Translations under genes and position numbers: made by a program | Notes under the pieces: generated by a model | Seen by the model: the letters and a program-made list of their open reading frames with translations, nothing else | The model's database searches: none | Told to the model about the DNA's origin: nothing | Origin: Neokomagataea tanensis | Lineage (GTDB): Bacteria > Pseudomonadota > Alphaproteobacteria > Acetobacterales > Acetobacteraceae | Direction: 5' to 3' | Length of the DNA stretch: 64,000 bases | Assembly (NCBI RefSeq): GCF_006542335.1 | Contig: NZ_CP032485.1 | Coordinates: 1 to 64,000, forward strand | Part shown: positions 30,924-39,718 of the stretch, piece by piece | Layout of the letters: each line of letters begins with the position of its first letter | Position numbering within the stretch: the first letter of the stretch is position 1

Positions 30924-31999
30924 ATGCCCCCTTTTTCCCGCGAAGCAGCTCAAAAAACTTTCAGCGAAATTCGGCATCTCTTCCAACACCCTGCTATACG
31001 CCCCAATCGTCGCCTACTGGGTCGTCATGGGCGTCAGATATGGCAATCTCGGCATTGCTACCGCCGCTAACCCCCGCATCGAAACGGGCGGCTTATGTGG
31101 TGAAAGCAAGGCCTCAATCCTAGATATGGCCGGAAAATACGCCTCCGAATCCATTGCACGTTACGCTGTTTTCCCGTCAGGCCTGCATGCTTTACGCACA
31201 GTGCAATGCAGCTAATAAAGGAACTCGACCTTTCGTTCCCCGTCGTCATTAAAACCAGACATCGGGTGCAACGGTACGGGGGTTAAATGCATTGCGTCAG
31301 CAGAACAGCTGGCTGATATTCTCCCTCTCTACCCGGCCCAAATTAACCTCATGGTGCAAGAACTCATAACACACACCGTTGAGGTCGGTATATTTTACAT
31401 CCGCCACCCCGGCAGCGCGCGTGGGGAAATTACTTCTCTCACATACAAAACATCACCAACATTGGTCGGCGATGGCGTATCCACACTCAAGTCTCTACTA
31501 CAGCAGAGAACAGACCTTTCCCATGCTGCCGATTTATACTTCAAGCGTATTTCAAAAAAAGAAGATCTGATTTTAAAAAAAGATGAAGTATTTTCCACTC
31601 GTATTTACTGGAAATTATTGCAAAGGGTCTGTCTTCCACGACGGAAAGAAGGACATAACATCAGAGCTTGTTACATCTATAGACAAGATTCTGCAGGACG
31701 TACCCGATTTTTATTTTGGACGAATAGATGCCAAAGTTCCGTCCATCGACGACCTAAAAAAAGGTAAAGATATACGCATCATCGAAATCAATGGCCTCGG
31801 CGCAGAAGCCATTCATATTTGGGATCCAAAAACGAGCTTGCTAGAAGCCTACAAAACCCAAATAAAACATTATGGAGCCGCTTTTCGTATCGGCGCAGAT
31901 AATCGCAAACGCGGCTGGAAACCCTCCAGCCTTCTCACAATGCTACGCGCTTGGCTGCGGCACAGACACCTGCTCTCAGCTTACCCTATGAGCGATTGA
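30924..31999 (+). pseudogene. ATP-grasp ligase-like gene with multiple frameshifts
   Basis: Fragments in several frames together match a D-Ala-D-Ala-ligase-like ATP-grasp family. In order they are LLYAPIVAYWVVMG, TAANPRIETGGLCGESK, FPVVIKPDIGCNGTGVKC (after repair), YIRHPGSARGEITSLT, FPLVFTGNYCKGSVFHDG (after repair) and IIEINGLGAEAIHIWD, then ADNRKRGW near the end. Removing one base in CCCCC/TTTTT at 30927-30936, one A in 31251-31254 and one T in 31591-31594 rejoins three boundaries. A further net -1 shift between about 31155 and 31205 is not located exactly. An intact homologue would be about 355 residues. It starts 5 bases after dedA and was probably co-transcribed with it. Confidence 0.85.
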
Positions 32000-32020
32000 G
32001 CCAGCAGCCTCCTGACCTCA

Positions 32021-32486
32021 TTACTGCCCCAGACCGCCACCGCCAAAAATATAGTTACTGACTTGCTGCTCGAGGGAGAGCTGGTCCTGTGTATCATTAA
32101 TAGAACCATTCACCCCCAGCAGCTTGGGCGAATGTCCGGGCTTTAACTGAAGTGCATTATCAGATGTCATAGAAGGCGCGCCAATCCCTGCCGCTGTATC
32201 GGAGGGAAGCGCGAGCTTCTCATCAACCGTAAAGGCAACGTCAGCCATCTGGCTCGCCGGATCCAAACGAATCGACTGTACCCGACCAACAGCAACTCCG
32301 GCCAAATCAACATCAGCACCCACGTGCAGGCCGTTAGCTGAATTTAAAACGCGCGTGCAGAAGGTTTCCGTGCTGAACCGGGCCACGATAAAGCGCCGCC
32401 GCATAGAACAAAAAGGCACCTGCAGCCGCAATAACAACACTGCTCGCCATAACAGCACTACCGCGCTTTTGCGTCTTCTTTGCCAC
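32021..32486 (-). pseudogene. mlaD: MlaD-like lipid-transport protein, frameshifted
   Basis: MlaD is the periplasmic, inner-membrane-anchored substrate-binding protein of the Mla phospholipid transporter. Starting from GTG 32486 with GGAG ten bases upstream, the minus strand reads MAKKTQKRGSAV, a single hydrophobic helix, then ALYRGPVQHGNLLHARF. After that the frame breaks. The MCE domain continues in another frame (NSANGLHVGADVDLAGVAVG) to the stop. Deleting one base from the T3A4 run at 32343-32349 gives a continuous protein of about 154 residues. The rest of an mla operon is not in the window. An ATG-started frame from 32458 is an artefact of the shift. Confidence 0.8.
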
Positions 32487-32681
32487 TACGCTCTTACTCC
32501 TTATAGACGCTCACGATACGTGCTGTCTGAAACAAACATGCACACACTAAAAAATGCAGCTGGCAGCCTACTCGCTTCGCAAAGGTTGCGCAGCACGCCC
32601 CCATGAGGCAAACACTGATTACCACATGCTATCAAGCACAGAGCCACCGGAAACGGTAGTCTTCCTGCATCAGGAATTCCC

Positions 32682-33524
32682 ATGAATCTGCTTCAAACCC
32701 TCGCCCTTGCAGTTCTGCAAGGTATTACTGAGCCTTTTCCCGTAAGCAGCTTGGGTCACGCTGTACTACTTCCAGCCATCCTCCACTGGCAAATTGACGA
32801 GCATGCACCTTTCTTTTTACCACTGCTCACAATGCTGCATTTGGGAACGCTTATCGGTCTAGCGGGCGTTTTTTGGCAAGATTGGAAAAGTCTTTTAGGC
32901 AGTGCGACTGGCACCAACGGTGCCAGTAAGCAGGAATCCGCAATCCGTGTTCTCGTTTTTCTCGTTTTAGCTACACTACCTGCTGTTATCTTTGGCGCAG
33001 TGTTTGAGCATAAACTGCGCTCGATTTTTGGTGCACCTCTCGCCGCAGCAGGCTTCCTTGTGACGAACGGTCTCCTACTCATCGGGACCGATATGTTAAT
33101 CCGCAAAAAACAATCTCTTCCCCCGAGAGAGATTGAAAATCTCAACGCAAAAGACGCATTAATCATTGGTTTTTGGCAGTGCTTGGCTTTCTTTCCGGGC
33201 ATCTCCCGCTCGGGAGCAACCATGGCTGGCGGATTATTGCGCGGCTTAAACCATGGCTCTGCCGCGCGTTTTTCTCTCCTGATGGCACAACCCGTTGTAC
33301 TTGCCGCCACCGTTCATCAGGCTTGGCAATCACGCCATATCCCACTAAGCCACGACCTTATCGTCCAGTGCATAGTCGGCGCCATCGCTGCCGCCATTAC
33401 AGCTTGGATTTGCTCACGCGCCATGCTGCGCCTTTTCCGCAATCATGAGAATTGGTCGCTCGTTCCATTTGGCTTGTATTGCATTGCGTTCGGCACGCTT
33501 TCCGTCATTTGCATCGCTCTTTAA
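32682..33524 (+). CDS. uppP: Undecaprenyl-diphosphate phosphatase UppP/BacA
   Basis: UppP dephosphorylates undecaprenyl diphosphate at the periplasmic face to recycle the lipid carrier for cell-wall synthesis. The 280-residue integral membrane protein has the two conserved repeats: GITEPFPVSSLGH near the N terminus (usual form E-F-L-P-V-S-S-T-G-H) and FFPGISRSGAT near residue 170. About eight hydrophobic segments are present. In the first motif Pro replaces the usual Phe after Glu, a variant in family terms. A GGAATTCCC precedes the ATG rather than a strong Shine-Dalgarno site. It follows a broken mlaD on the other strand. Confidence 0.93.
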   Translation: MNLLQTLALAVLQGITEPFPVSSLGHAVLLPAILHWQIDEHAPFFLPLLTMLHLGTLIGLAGVFWQDWKSLLGSATGTNGASKQESAIRVLVFLVLATLPAVIFGAVFEHKLRSIFGAPLAAAGFLVTNGLLLIGTDMLIRKKQSLPPREIENLNAKDALIIGFWQCLAFFPGISRSGATMAGGLLRGLNHGSAARFSLLMAQPVVLAATVHQAWQSRHIPLSHDLIVQCIVGAIAAAITAWICSRAMLRLFRNHENWSLVPFGLYCIAFGTLSVICIAL

Positions 33525-33566
33525 ACCCTTCCCAGGAGGCGCCTTTCCCGGCACATTGAATAAATC

Positions 33567-35111
33567 ATGTCAGAACCGATACAATCCAAAACAAAGTCCA
33601 AGAGTGTGGCAACAACAGCCAGACGTAAAACCCTCGAACAGATCATGCGTGAGAATAACACGCATGGCCTGAAACGCAGTCTTACTGCCACACAGCTTGT
33701 TATGCTCGGGATCGGTTCCGTCATTGGAGCGGGTATTTACGTGACCATCGGAACAGCTTCAGCAGAGTTTGCTGGTCCGTCTGTTATGGTATCGTTTGTT
33801 ATCGCCGCACTCGCCTGCCTGTTCACTGCCCTCGCATACGGCGAACTCGCTTCTACATTACCCGTCTCCGGCTCAGCCTATTCATATGCTTACATAACGA
33901 TGGGCGAAAAAGCGGCTTGGATTGTCGGCTGGCTTTTGCTCCTGGAGTACGGCATTTCCTGTACCGCTGTTGCAGCAGGTTTATCAGGCTATGTCACATC
34001 CTTGCTGGACCTGACGGGCGTACATATTCCGGCCATTTTGAGCCATGCAACTTTGCAACCCGTTCCAGGTTCTGACGGAACGTTAATCGCAGCCAACTGG
34101 CAAGCAGACTTTATTGGTCTGGTCGCCGTAATTTTGGTCAGCCTCCTGCTGGCCCGGGGCGTCGAAGAATCTTCTCGCGTTAATACGTTTATCGTAATCG
34201 TAAAAGTAGGCGTTCTTCTTGCTTTTGTCGCCATCGGTCTACGCTGGATTAATATGGACAATCTGCATCCATTTTTTCCAGCCTATGCTGGTGGATTTCA
34301 TTACGGCGTGCTTGGGGTATTTAGGGCTTCTTCCGTTATTTTCTTCGCCTATGTAGGCTTTGAAGCCGTATCTACAGCGTCTTCTGAAGCAAAAAACCCA
34401 ACGCGCGACGTCCCTATCGGTATCATCGGCAGCCTCCTGATTTGTACTGTTATATACATAATCGTGGCTTTCGTGCTCATCGGCGTAGTGCCTTACAAGC
34501 AACTGGACGTAGCCGATCCTCTCGCCATTGCCGTGGCAGCCATGCACACTCCATGGCTCTCTTTTTTCATTAATATTGGTGCTACGGTAGGCCTATGCTC
34601 CGTTCTCATGGGACTTCTTTACGCGCAGTCGCGCATTTTGTTGACCATGGGACGTGATGGCCTAATTCCCAAAATCTTCAGCCGCGTCAGCCCCCGCTAT
34701 CGCACCCCCGCTTACGGTTCGATTATTCTCGGAATTATCGTAGCGATTATGACGGCGACCATGCCGATCGACATCATCAGCGATCTCGTTTCAATCGGAA
34801 CGGCCGCTGCTTTTGGCATTGTCTGCTTTACCGTAATTTGGCAGCGCAACACCCGCCCAGACATTGATCGCCCGTTCAGCGTGCCACTGGGAGGCGTCTA
34901 CATTCGTGGCTTCTGGATCGGCACAGTGCCGTCCTTAGGCATTATCTTCAGCCTTATTATGACAGGCCCTCTCGTCGCTGACATCCTTCGCTCTACGTTC
35001 CACGGCAACCCTGTCCCTCTCGGCCTGCTTGGTGGGTATGCACTGCTGGGCGTGTTAACGTACCGCCACTATGGACGTCATAACTCCACCATGCGTGAAA
35101 TTAACGAGTAA
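33567..35111 (+). CDS. Amino-acid permease of the APC superfamily (CAT-like)
   Basis: A twelve-to-fourteen-helix inner-membrane amino-acid transporter of 514 residues. The first helix carries the APC signature GIGSVIGAGIYVTIG. YGELASTLPVSGSAYSYAY follows. FFAYVGFEAVSTASSEAKNPTRDVP is the conserved loop 8 region of the cationic amino-acid (CAT/YfnA/YhdG) subgroup. The N-terminal 45 residues are basic and cytoplasmic. Substrate cannot be decided; branched or cationic amino acids are typical for the subgroup. It follows uppP by 42 bases on the same strand. Confidence 0.9.
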   Translation: MSEPIQSKTKSKSVATTARRKTLEQIMRENNTHGLKRSLTATQLVMLGIGSVIGAGIYVTIGTASAEFAGPSVMVSFVIAALACLFTALAYGELASTLPVSGSAYSYAYITMGEKAAWIVGWLLLLEYGISCTAVAAGLSGYVTSLLDLTGVHIPAILSHATLQPVPGSDGTLIAANWQADFIGLVAVILVSLLLARGVEESSRVNTFIVIVKVGVLLAFVAIGLRWINMDNLHPFFPAYAGGFHYGVLGVFRASSVIFFAYVGFEAVSTASSEAKNPTRDVPIGIIGSLLICTVIYIIVAFVLIGVVPYKQLDVADPLAIAVAAMHTPWLSFFINIGATVGLCSVLMGLLYAQSRILLTMGRDGLIPKIFSRVSPRYRTPAYGSIILGIIVAIMTATMPIDIISDLVSIGTAAAFGIVCFTVIWQRNTRPDIDRPFSVPLGGVYIRGFWIGTVPSLGIIFSLIMTGPLVADILRSTFHGNPVPLGLLGGYALLGVLTYRHYGRHNSTMREINE

Positions 35112-35142
35112 ACTGCTCACTTCTCTCCACCCGATTTCTCTC

Positions 35143-36336
35143 CTATCCGCGTGGTGACGGAGAGCCCGGCCCCATATAACTACCAAATGGCGGCCGGGAA
35201 ATCGGGGGAGAAATCATGGCATCCATCATGTGTTCTTCACCCGGCCCAGGCGGCATCATGGCATAACGCATGCGCGGCAGTGCTTCGGGGCATTCTTCCC
35301 TGATACGTGCGATAATCTTTTCTCTAATATCGCACCGCAAATCCCAGCTTTGAAGTGCATTCCGTGCACTAGCAATAATACGAATGGACATGGTTTTGTC
35401 GTTGCAGTCTGCCACTTGAACGTCAAAAACCTTCCCATCCCATAGCGGGCACGTCTTTATTACTTCGCCTAGCATCTCCCGGACTTTGTCCATTGGCGCT
35501 TCATAATCTAACCACAAGAAAACGACGCCGATAATCGCCGCTGAATTATGCGTCCAGTTTTCAAACTGATTTTCCAAAAAATATGAAATCGGGACGATAT
35601 GGCGGCGCCAATCCCATACGCGCAGCACAACATAGGTCGCGTTAATTTCTTCAACCCAACACCAGTCACCATTAATAATGACCAAGTCTTCCATTCGGAT
35701 AGGCTGCGTGATCGCAATTTGCACGCCCGCAATAAGATTCGTCAATAATCCTCGAGCGGACAAACCCACCACCAGAGATGCCGCACCAGCAGACGCAAAC
35801 AGAGAAACGCCGTATTGCTTCACGGACGGAAAAAGCATCAAAGCTGAAGCAACCGTGACAATGCCAACCAATATTTCCGTCAGACGCCGCAGGACGCGAA
35901 TTTGCGTCTGATGCGTCCGGATCATGATGTCGTCTGTCTGCTCGCGCGAAGATAAGCGCGTGAGATACGCTTCCGTCATCAGACGGAAGGCCACTATCAT
36001 ACCGTAACCTAGGGTCAGCACCAAAACGAACTGAAAGAAAAGACCAATATTTTCAGCCGTATTGGCAGAAAACCCTGAAACAGTCGGTAACGCCGTTAAC
36101 ATTCCAACCAAAGCGGTCATAATCCGTGTCGGGCGACGCAAGGCCCCAACAATTTTTCGGATCAATTCAGCGCTTTTTGGCCCGGGAATACGCAACAACA
36201 CTGACGTCACCAGGTTGCCAGCATAGAATGCCAACCCCCCAACTAACGCCAGCATCATGACAGATACCAGAGCTGGTGGCAGCCAGAAGAAATACGAACG
36301 AAGAGTGAAGAGCGCGCTGACGAAATGCTGCGTCAC
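35143..36336 (-). CDS. MscS family mechanosensitive ion channel
   Basis: Small-conductance channels release solutes upon hypo-osmotic shock. The 397-residue protein has about four to five transmembrane helices. The pore-lining TM3 segment is VSLFASAGAASLVVGLSARGLLTNLIAG, with the MscS beta-domain after it (IRMEDLVIINGDWCWVEEINATYVVLRVWDWRRHIVPIS) and the C-terminal alpha/beta domain. It ends in a Pro/Gly-rich tail. The start is a GTG at 36336 with GGAG twelve bases upstream. An overlapping ATG is in another frame. Convergent with the permease gene at its 3' end. Confidence 0.9.
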   Translation of the reverse strand: MTQHFVSALFTLRSYFFWLPPALVSVMMLALVGGLAFYAGNLVTSVLLRIPGPKSAELIRKIVGALRRPTRIMTALVGMLTALPTVSGFSANTAENIGLFFQFVLVLTLGYGMIVAFRLMTEAYLTRLSSREQTDDIMIRTHQTQIRVLRRLTEILVGIVTVASALMLFPSVKQYGVSLFASAGAASLVVGLSARGLLTNLIAGVQIAITQPIRMEDLVIINGDWCWVEEINATYVVLRVWDWRRHIVPISYFLENQFENWTHNSAAIIGVVFLWLDYEAPMDKVREMLGEVIKTCPLWDGKVFDVQVADCNDKTMSIRIIASARNALQSWDLRCDIREKIIARIREECPEALPRMRYAMMPPGPGEEHMMDAMISPPISRPPFGSYMGPGSPSPRG

Positions 36337-36444
36337 GGGGCATTAAGCTCCTACAGACGAGAGGGAAAAACAAACTAACTCTTAACAGACAGGAGCTGGG
36401 AGGAAAATGCGACACTAAAAATGCATTTTTCTTGAATATCCATG

Positions 36445-36473
36445 TTGACACTTAAGGCATACCCACTTAAAAA
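36445..36473 (+). promoter_or_regulatory. Sigma-70 type promoter for tRNA-Met
   Basis: A perfect -35 TTGACA at 36445-36450, a 17-base spacer and a -10 TAAAAA at 36468-36473 precede the tRNA by about 43 bases. The spacing is ideal and the -10 is weak. An inverted repeat GATCA-N5-TGATC lies between promoter and tRNA. Confidence 0.65.
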
Positions 36474-36516
36474 CCCGCCTCGAAGCCGATCACAAGTTGA
36501 TCACGTTTCAAGGAAT

Positions 36517-36591
36517 GGCGGTGTAGCTCAGCGGTAGAGCAGGGGAATCATAATCCCTTGGTCGGCGGTTCAAATCCGTCCACCGCTACCA
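36517..36591 (+). tRNA. tRNA-Met (CAU), probably elongator
   Basis: The 75-base gene folds as a cloverleaf. Acceptor GGCGGTG pairs with CACCGCT (G1-U72 wobble). The D-arm is short (GCTCAGCGGTAGAGC). The anticodon stem GGGGA/TCCCT holds loop ATCATAA with anticodon CAT. The T-arm is CGGCGGTTCAAATCCGTCC-like, and CCA is encoded at 36589-36591. The pairing of base 1 argues against the initiator. An isoleucine tRNA with lysidine cannot be strictly excluded. Confidence 0.93.
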
Positions 36592-36627
36592 TTCCACTCA
36601 ATTTCACAAAAACTATAATAGGCCACC

Positions 36628-37497
36628 ATGACGAGAGCACCCCTTGCCATCGTGACTATGGTCTATAACGAGCCTGACCACCTTCCAAAATGGTGTAACC
36701 ACTACGGAAGACAAGTAGGCCCAGAAGCCTGTTACATCGTTGATCACGGTACAAACGACGGCTCGACTGATGGTCTTTCTGGTTTCAACCTACTCAAAAT
36801 TCCCCGCTCCCCCCAAGACGACGAAAAGCGCACTGACTTCATTAACCAGTTCTGCGCCAGTCTTTTATCTTGGTATGAAAGCGTAATTTACGTCGATGTA
36901 GACGAATTGCTTGTGGCGGACCCCGCCCAATATTCATCTCTCACCGATTTTTCTAAAAAAAATCACCACCCTGTTGTCACAGCCATCGGCGTTGACGTCA
37001 TTCACAGACCGTCTTTTGAAAATGCTTTAAACGATGAGTATTCACTCTTCGAGCAGAGACGCCACGTTAGATTTTCCAGCGCCATGTGTAAGCCTGTCCT
37101 CATCCGACAACCCATTACTTGGGCACCCGGCTTTCATTGCTACTCTGAGGGCGCTCCCAGTTTTGGCGACCCTCTCTTTCTGTTCCACACCCGCTATGCA
37201 GATCTGAACCGCGGCCTGAAGCGCTTGCAGCGGACGCGCACTCAAGCCTGGTGCTCTGAACAAGCAGGCCAGCACCAAAGATTACCAGATCAAGACTGGG
37301 AAAATATGCTGCGGTCGATGGCGGGCCTGCCCGTCATATCGTGCAGCTTCGATCTGCAAGACCCCCTTATTCTCACCGAATGTATGGCCGTCTTACAAAG
37401 TACCCTCTCCCGCCAATATGACCGCTACCGCCTAGACCTTCATATTAGCGGTAATGCCCTATGGCATGTTCCGGAGCGCTTTTTAGGCCAACTCTGA
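36628..37497 (+). CDS. Glycosyltransferase family 2-like protein
   Basis: A cytoplasmic GT-A type glycosyltransferase of 289 residues. It begins APLAIVTMVYNEPDHLPKWCNHY, typical of the Glyco_tranf_2_4 (GT2/GT92-like) group. The metal-binding DxD motif is VIYVDVDELLV near residue 93. The middle segment VDVIHRPSFENALNDE and the C-terminal RRHVRFSSAMCKP/WAPGFHCYSEG region match this group. No membrane segment was seen. The acceptor sugar or lipid is unknown. It stands alone after the tRNA and ends at a strong bidirectional terminator. Confidence 0.8.
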   Translation: MTRAPLAIVTMVYNEPDHLPKWCNHYGRQVGPEACYIVDHGTNDGSTDGLSGFNLLKIPRSPQDDEKRTDFINQFCASLLSWYESVIYVDVDELLVADPAQYSSLTDFSKKNHHPVVTAIGVDVIHRPSFENALNDEYSLFEQRRHVRFSSAMCKPVLIRQPITWAPGFHCYSEGAPSFGDPLFLFHTRYADLNRGLKRLQRTRTQAWCSEQAGQHQRLPDQDWENMLRSMAGLPVISCSFDLQDPLILTECMAVLQSTLSRQYDRYRLDLHISGNALWHVPERFLGQL

Positions 37498-37520
37498 CCA
37501 CAACATCGGACGAAAATATA

Positions 37521-37550
37521 AAAAAACCGGCTTTAAAAGCCGGTTTTTTT
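37521..37550. terminator. Bidirectional terminator between convergent genes
   Basis: A near-perfect hairpin AAAAAACCGGCTTTAAAAGC...TTTTTT with a 7-bp GC core (ACCGGCT/AGCCGGT) has A-runs on one side and T-runs on the other. It can terminate both the glycosyltransferase and the DUF4167 gene. Confidence 0.88.
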
Positions 37551-37565
37551 AATCAACAAATCGTC

Positions 37566-38123
37566 TCAGTCCACTGACGCTGGCTGCTCACGCTCAGATG
37601 AATAACCATCATCACGCGGCTGGCGCGAACGCCTGCTTTGCTGAGGCGCATAATGGCGGCGCTCGTTCTCAACATAAGGCTGCTGATGTTCTTGCGGCTC
37701 ATCACCATGGTGTTCATCACCTTGATGTTGATAATCCTGCCCATCATCACCGTGGTGCTCACGGTCGCGCCCAGTGGTCTCGCGGCGCTCTTCATACGCA
37801 CGCTGCCGTTGCTGCTGACGCTCAGCGCGCTCCTGCTGGCTTTGCTGCGCAGCTTGGTTCATCGCATTGAGGATACGGAAGTAATGCTCCGCATGTTGGA
37901 AATACGCTTCAGCCAGAATACGATCACCTGTACCGGTCGCGTCACGACCGAGCTGGAGATATTTTTCAAAAAGCTGTTGCGATGTACCGCGCACCCGAAG
38001 GTCCGGGCCATTACTCTCGAACACGTGGTTGCGATTCAAGGGGGTCTGGGCGTTACCATGATTGCGGGAGGCTCCGCCGCCGCCCGAACGATGCTGCCGG
38101 CCTCTCATACGCTTCATATTCAT
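37566..38123 (-). CDS. DUF4167 domain protein, His/Gln/Asp-rich
   Basis: Conserved in alphaproteobacteria next to prmC/prfA, function unknown. The ATG at 38123 (MNMKRMRGRQHR) or 38117 fits the family start. The family domain is the N-terminal 90 residues: MRGRQHRSG, NRNHVFESNGPDLRVRGTS, and QQLFEKYLQLGRDA...AEAYFQHAEHYFRIL. The remaining 100 residues are low-complexity and rich in Arg, Glu, Gln, His and Asp. The charged N terminus suggests binding to nucleic acid or to the ribosome, but this is not proven. The opposite strand has a long open frame that is a shadow of the repetitive codons. Confidence 0.9.
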   Translation of the reverse strand: MNMKRMRGRQHRSGGGGASRNHGNAQTPLNRNHVFESNGPDLRVRGTSQQLFEKYLQLGRDATGTGDRILAEAYFQHAEHYFRILNAMNQAAQQSQQERAERQQQRQRAYEERRETTGRDREHHGDDGQDYQHQGDEHHGDEPQEHQQPYVENERRHYAPQQSRRSRQPRDDGYSSEREQPASVD

Positions 38124-38336
38124 CGAACTGTGATGCACTTTCCTGAGGGTAATAGCCACTTGTCTCGAAGCGCTATTGCCGTTGCCGAAAAGACGTATGT
38201 CTGTCTTGCTGTGGCCAGTCTAAACCGGCCGATCCATTCACCGCCGGTCAACAAAATGACGGGCGACAGGAGAAGCCGACGGAGTGGAGCTGATCTCTAC
38301 AAAGAGCTGCCTAAACCTTCGGTATAGGTTTTCATA

Positions 38337-39209
38337 TCAGAAAAGACTTTCTGCGCCAACGCTTTTCCTATCAAATTGCAGCACAAGAGCACGTTCAACA
38401 CCACCTAAGTCCCGGTGACGCGCTATTTCTCTCAAACCACATCGCTGTGCGAAGTCCGAAACTGCATTAATCTGTCCAATTCCCATCTCTAAGATGGCTA
38501 TACCGTCGTGATTCAACAGACTAGGCAAAGCCCGGCATAAAAGCCGATAGGCGTCCAAACCATCTTGTCCGCCATCAAGCGCGCGGTGCGGTTCGTATTT
38601 AGCAACCTCTGGCATTAGCCCCGCAATATCATCACTCTCAATGTATGGCGGGTTACTAAAAACAATATCAAAACGTGCTGATAACGCCCCTGCCCAATCA
38701 CCCGCTATAAACGCACAACGTTCTGCCAGAGCATTACGGCGGGCATTCTTAGCGGCCAAAGCCGCAGCGTCCGGAGATAAATCTACCCCTAAGCCCCACG
38801 CTAAAGGGAATTCACTCAACGCCGCCAACAGCAAACATCCTGTGCCAGTACCGAGATCTAGAATAGATAAGGGCATTTGCTTCGGTAAGCGCTGGGCAAG
38901 AAGAGCTTCGATCAGAGCTTCACTATCGCCCCTCGGAATAAGAGTTGCAGGACTGGTATAGAGATCCAATGTCCAAAACCCTGCCTCCCCGACAATGAAA
39001 GCCAAAGGCTCACGGGCCAAGCGGCGCTTCAACGCCTCTTGAAAACGCAGACCAGCCTCTTCCTCGACATTTTGGCACAAAAATAATCCCGTAAGGTCTA
39101 CTCCTAACGCCCAGCACAAAAGACGACGCGCCTCAGAACGGGCATCCTCAACCCCGACATCGTTTAATTGACGCGCAGCGTCTTGTAATAAGACCTCTTT
39201 TGAAACCAT
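38337..39209 (-). CDS. prmC: Peptide chain release factor methyltransferase
   Basis: PrmC methylates the glutamine of the GGQ motif in release factors RF1 and RF2. The ATG at 39209 (MVSKEVLLQDAARQL) gives 290 residues, the normal size. A longer frame from 39290 would overlap the divergent gene. The SAM-binding motif ILDLGTGTGCLLLAAL is near residue 120 and the catalytic NPPY motif (FSNPPYIESDD) near 185. It lies downstream of prfA, its substrate gene, on the same strand. A secreted-protein gene in opposite orientation sits between them. Confidence 0.93.
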   Translation of the reverse strand: MVSKEVLLQDAARQLNDVGVEDARSEARRLLCWALGVDLTGLFLCQNVEEEAGLRFQEALKRRLAREPLAFIVGEAGFWTLDLYTSPATLIPRGDSEALIEALLAQRLPKQMPLSILDLGTGTGCLLLAALSEFPLAWGLGVDLSPDAAALAAKNARRNALAERCAFIAGDWAGALSARFDIVFSNPPYIESDDIAGLMPEVAKYEPHRALDGGQDGLDAYRLLCRALPSLLNHDGIAILEMGIGQINAVSDFAQRCGLREIARHRDLGGVERALVLQFDRKSVGAESLF

Positions 39210-39240
39210 TTTAAATACAACCTCGCGAGGATTGACGCCG

Positions 39241-39708
39241 ATGACAAACCGTAGAAAATTTTCTGCACTGATGCCGCTTCTAAGCAGCATTCTGGTAGCC
39301 GCAGCAGCCCCGGAAGCCCGAGCCCAAACACTGCCAAGCTTTCAAGTACACGACACGAAAGCCCCGGAAGAAATTTCAGAAACATCACGCCTATATGTTG
39401 ACGGAAAGCTAGCTGCCACATTCCGCCTTAACTTGGCCCATACAGACGAAACCAAAACAATACCGCTGCCAGTAGGGCGCACCACAATGAGCTACGCCTT
39501 ATGTGGCGAAATCACAATTATACATGACGGGCGGCAGGAAACACATAGTGTCAGCAGCGCCGGAATGCTGCACCACCCCGAGGGACGCGTACTTGAAGCT
39601 GTTGGGTCCCAGCATTTTACTGAGTTTTTTCTGGTTGATTATGACGATGCGATGACCGCCACACACACACCCGGTCAGGCCGAGATATGCGCAATTCCCA
39701 ACAGCTAA
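39241..39708 (+). CDS. Small secreted protein of unknown function, antisense between prfA and prmC
   Basis: A 155-residue product from ATG 39241 with CGAGG ten bases upstream. A TTG at 39232 is the longer choice. Residues 1-30 form a signal peptide (TNRRKFSALMPLLSSILVAAAA ending ARAQ). The mature part is mostly beta-like, with one conserved-looking cysteine pair (YALCGEI, AEICAIP) that could form a disulfide. I do not recognise a family. Its start lies 31 bases from the prmC start. It reads against the prfA-prmC direction. Confidence 0.7.
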   Translation: MTNRRKFSALMPLLSSILVAAAAPEARAQTLPSFQVHDTKAPEEISETSRLYVDGKLAATFRLNLAHTDETKTIPLPVGRTTMSYALCGEITIIHDGRQETHSVSSAGMLHHPEGRVLEAVGSQHFTEFFLVDYDDAMTATHTPGQAEICAIPNS

Positions 39709-39718
39709 GAGATGAAAA

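Noticed and set aside
31204..31260. Short gene starting at ATG 31206
   Set aside because: It is a fragment of the ATP-grasp pseudogene (LIKELDLSFPVVIK), not a separate gene.
37638..38327. 229-residue plus-strand ORF opposite DUF4167
   Set aside because: It is the complement of the repetitive His/Gln/Arg codons of the DUF4167 gene and has no recognisable features or Shine-Dalgarno site.
39210..39290. 27-residue N-terminal extension of prmC
   Set aside because: It overlaps the divergent gene; the family starts at MVSKEVLL.
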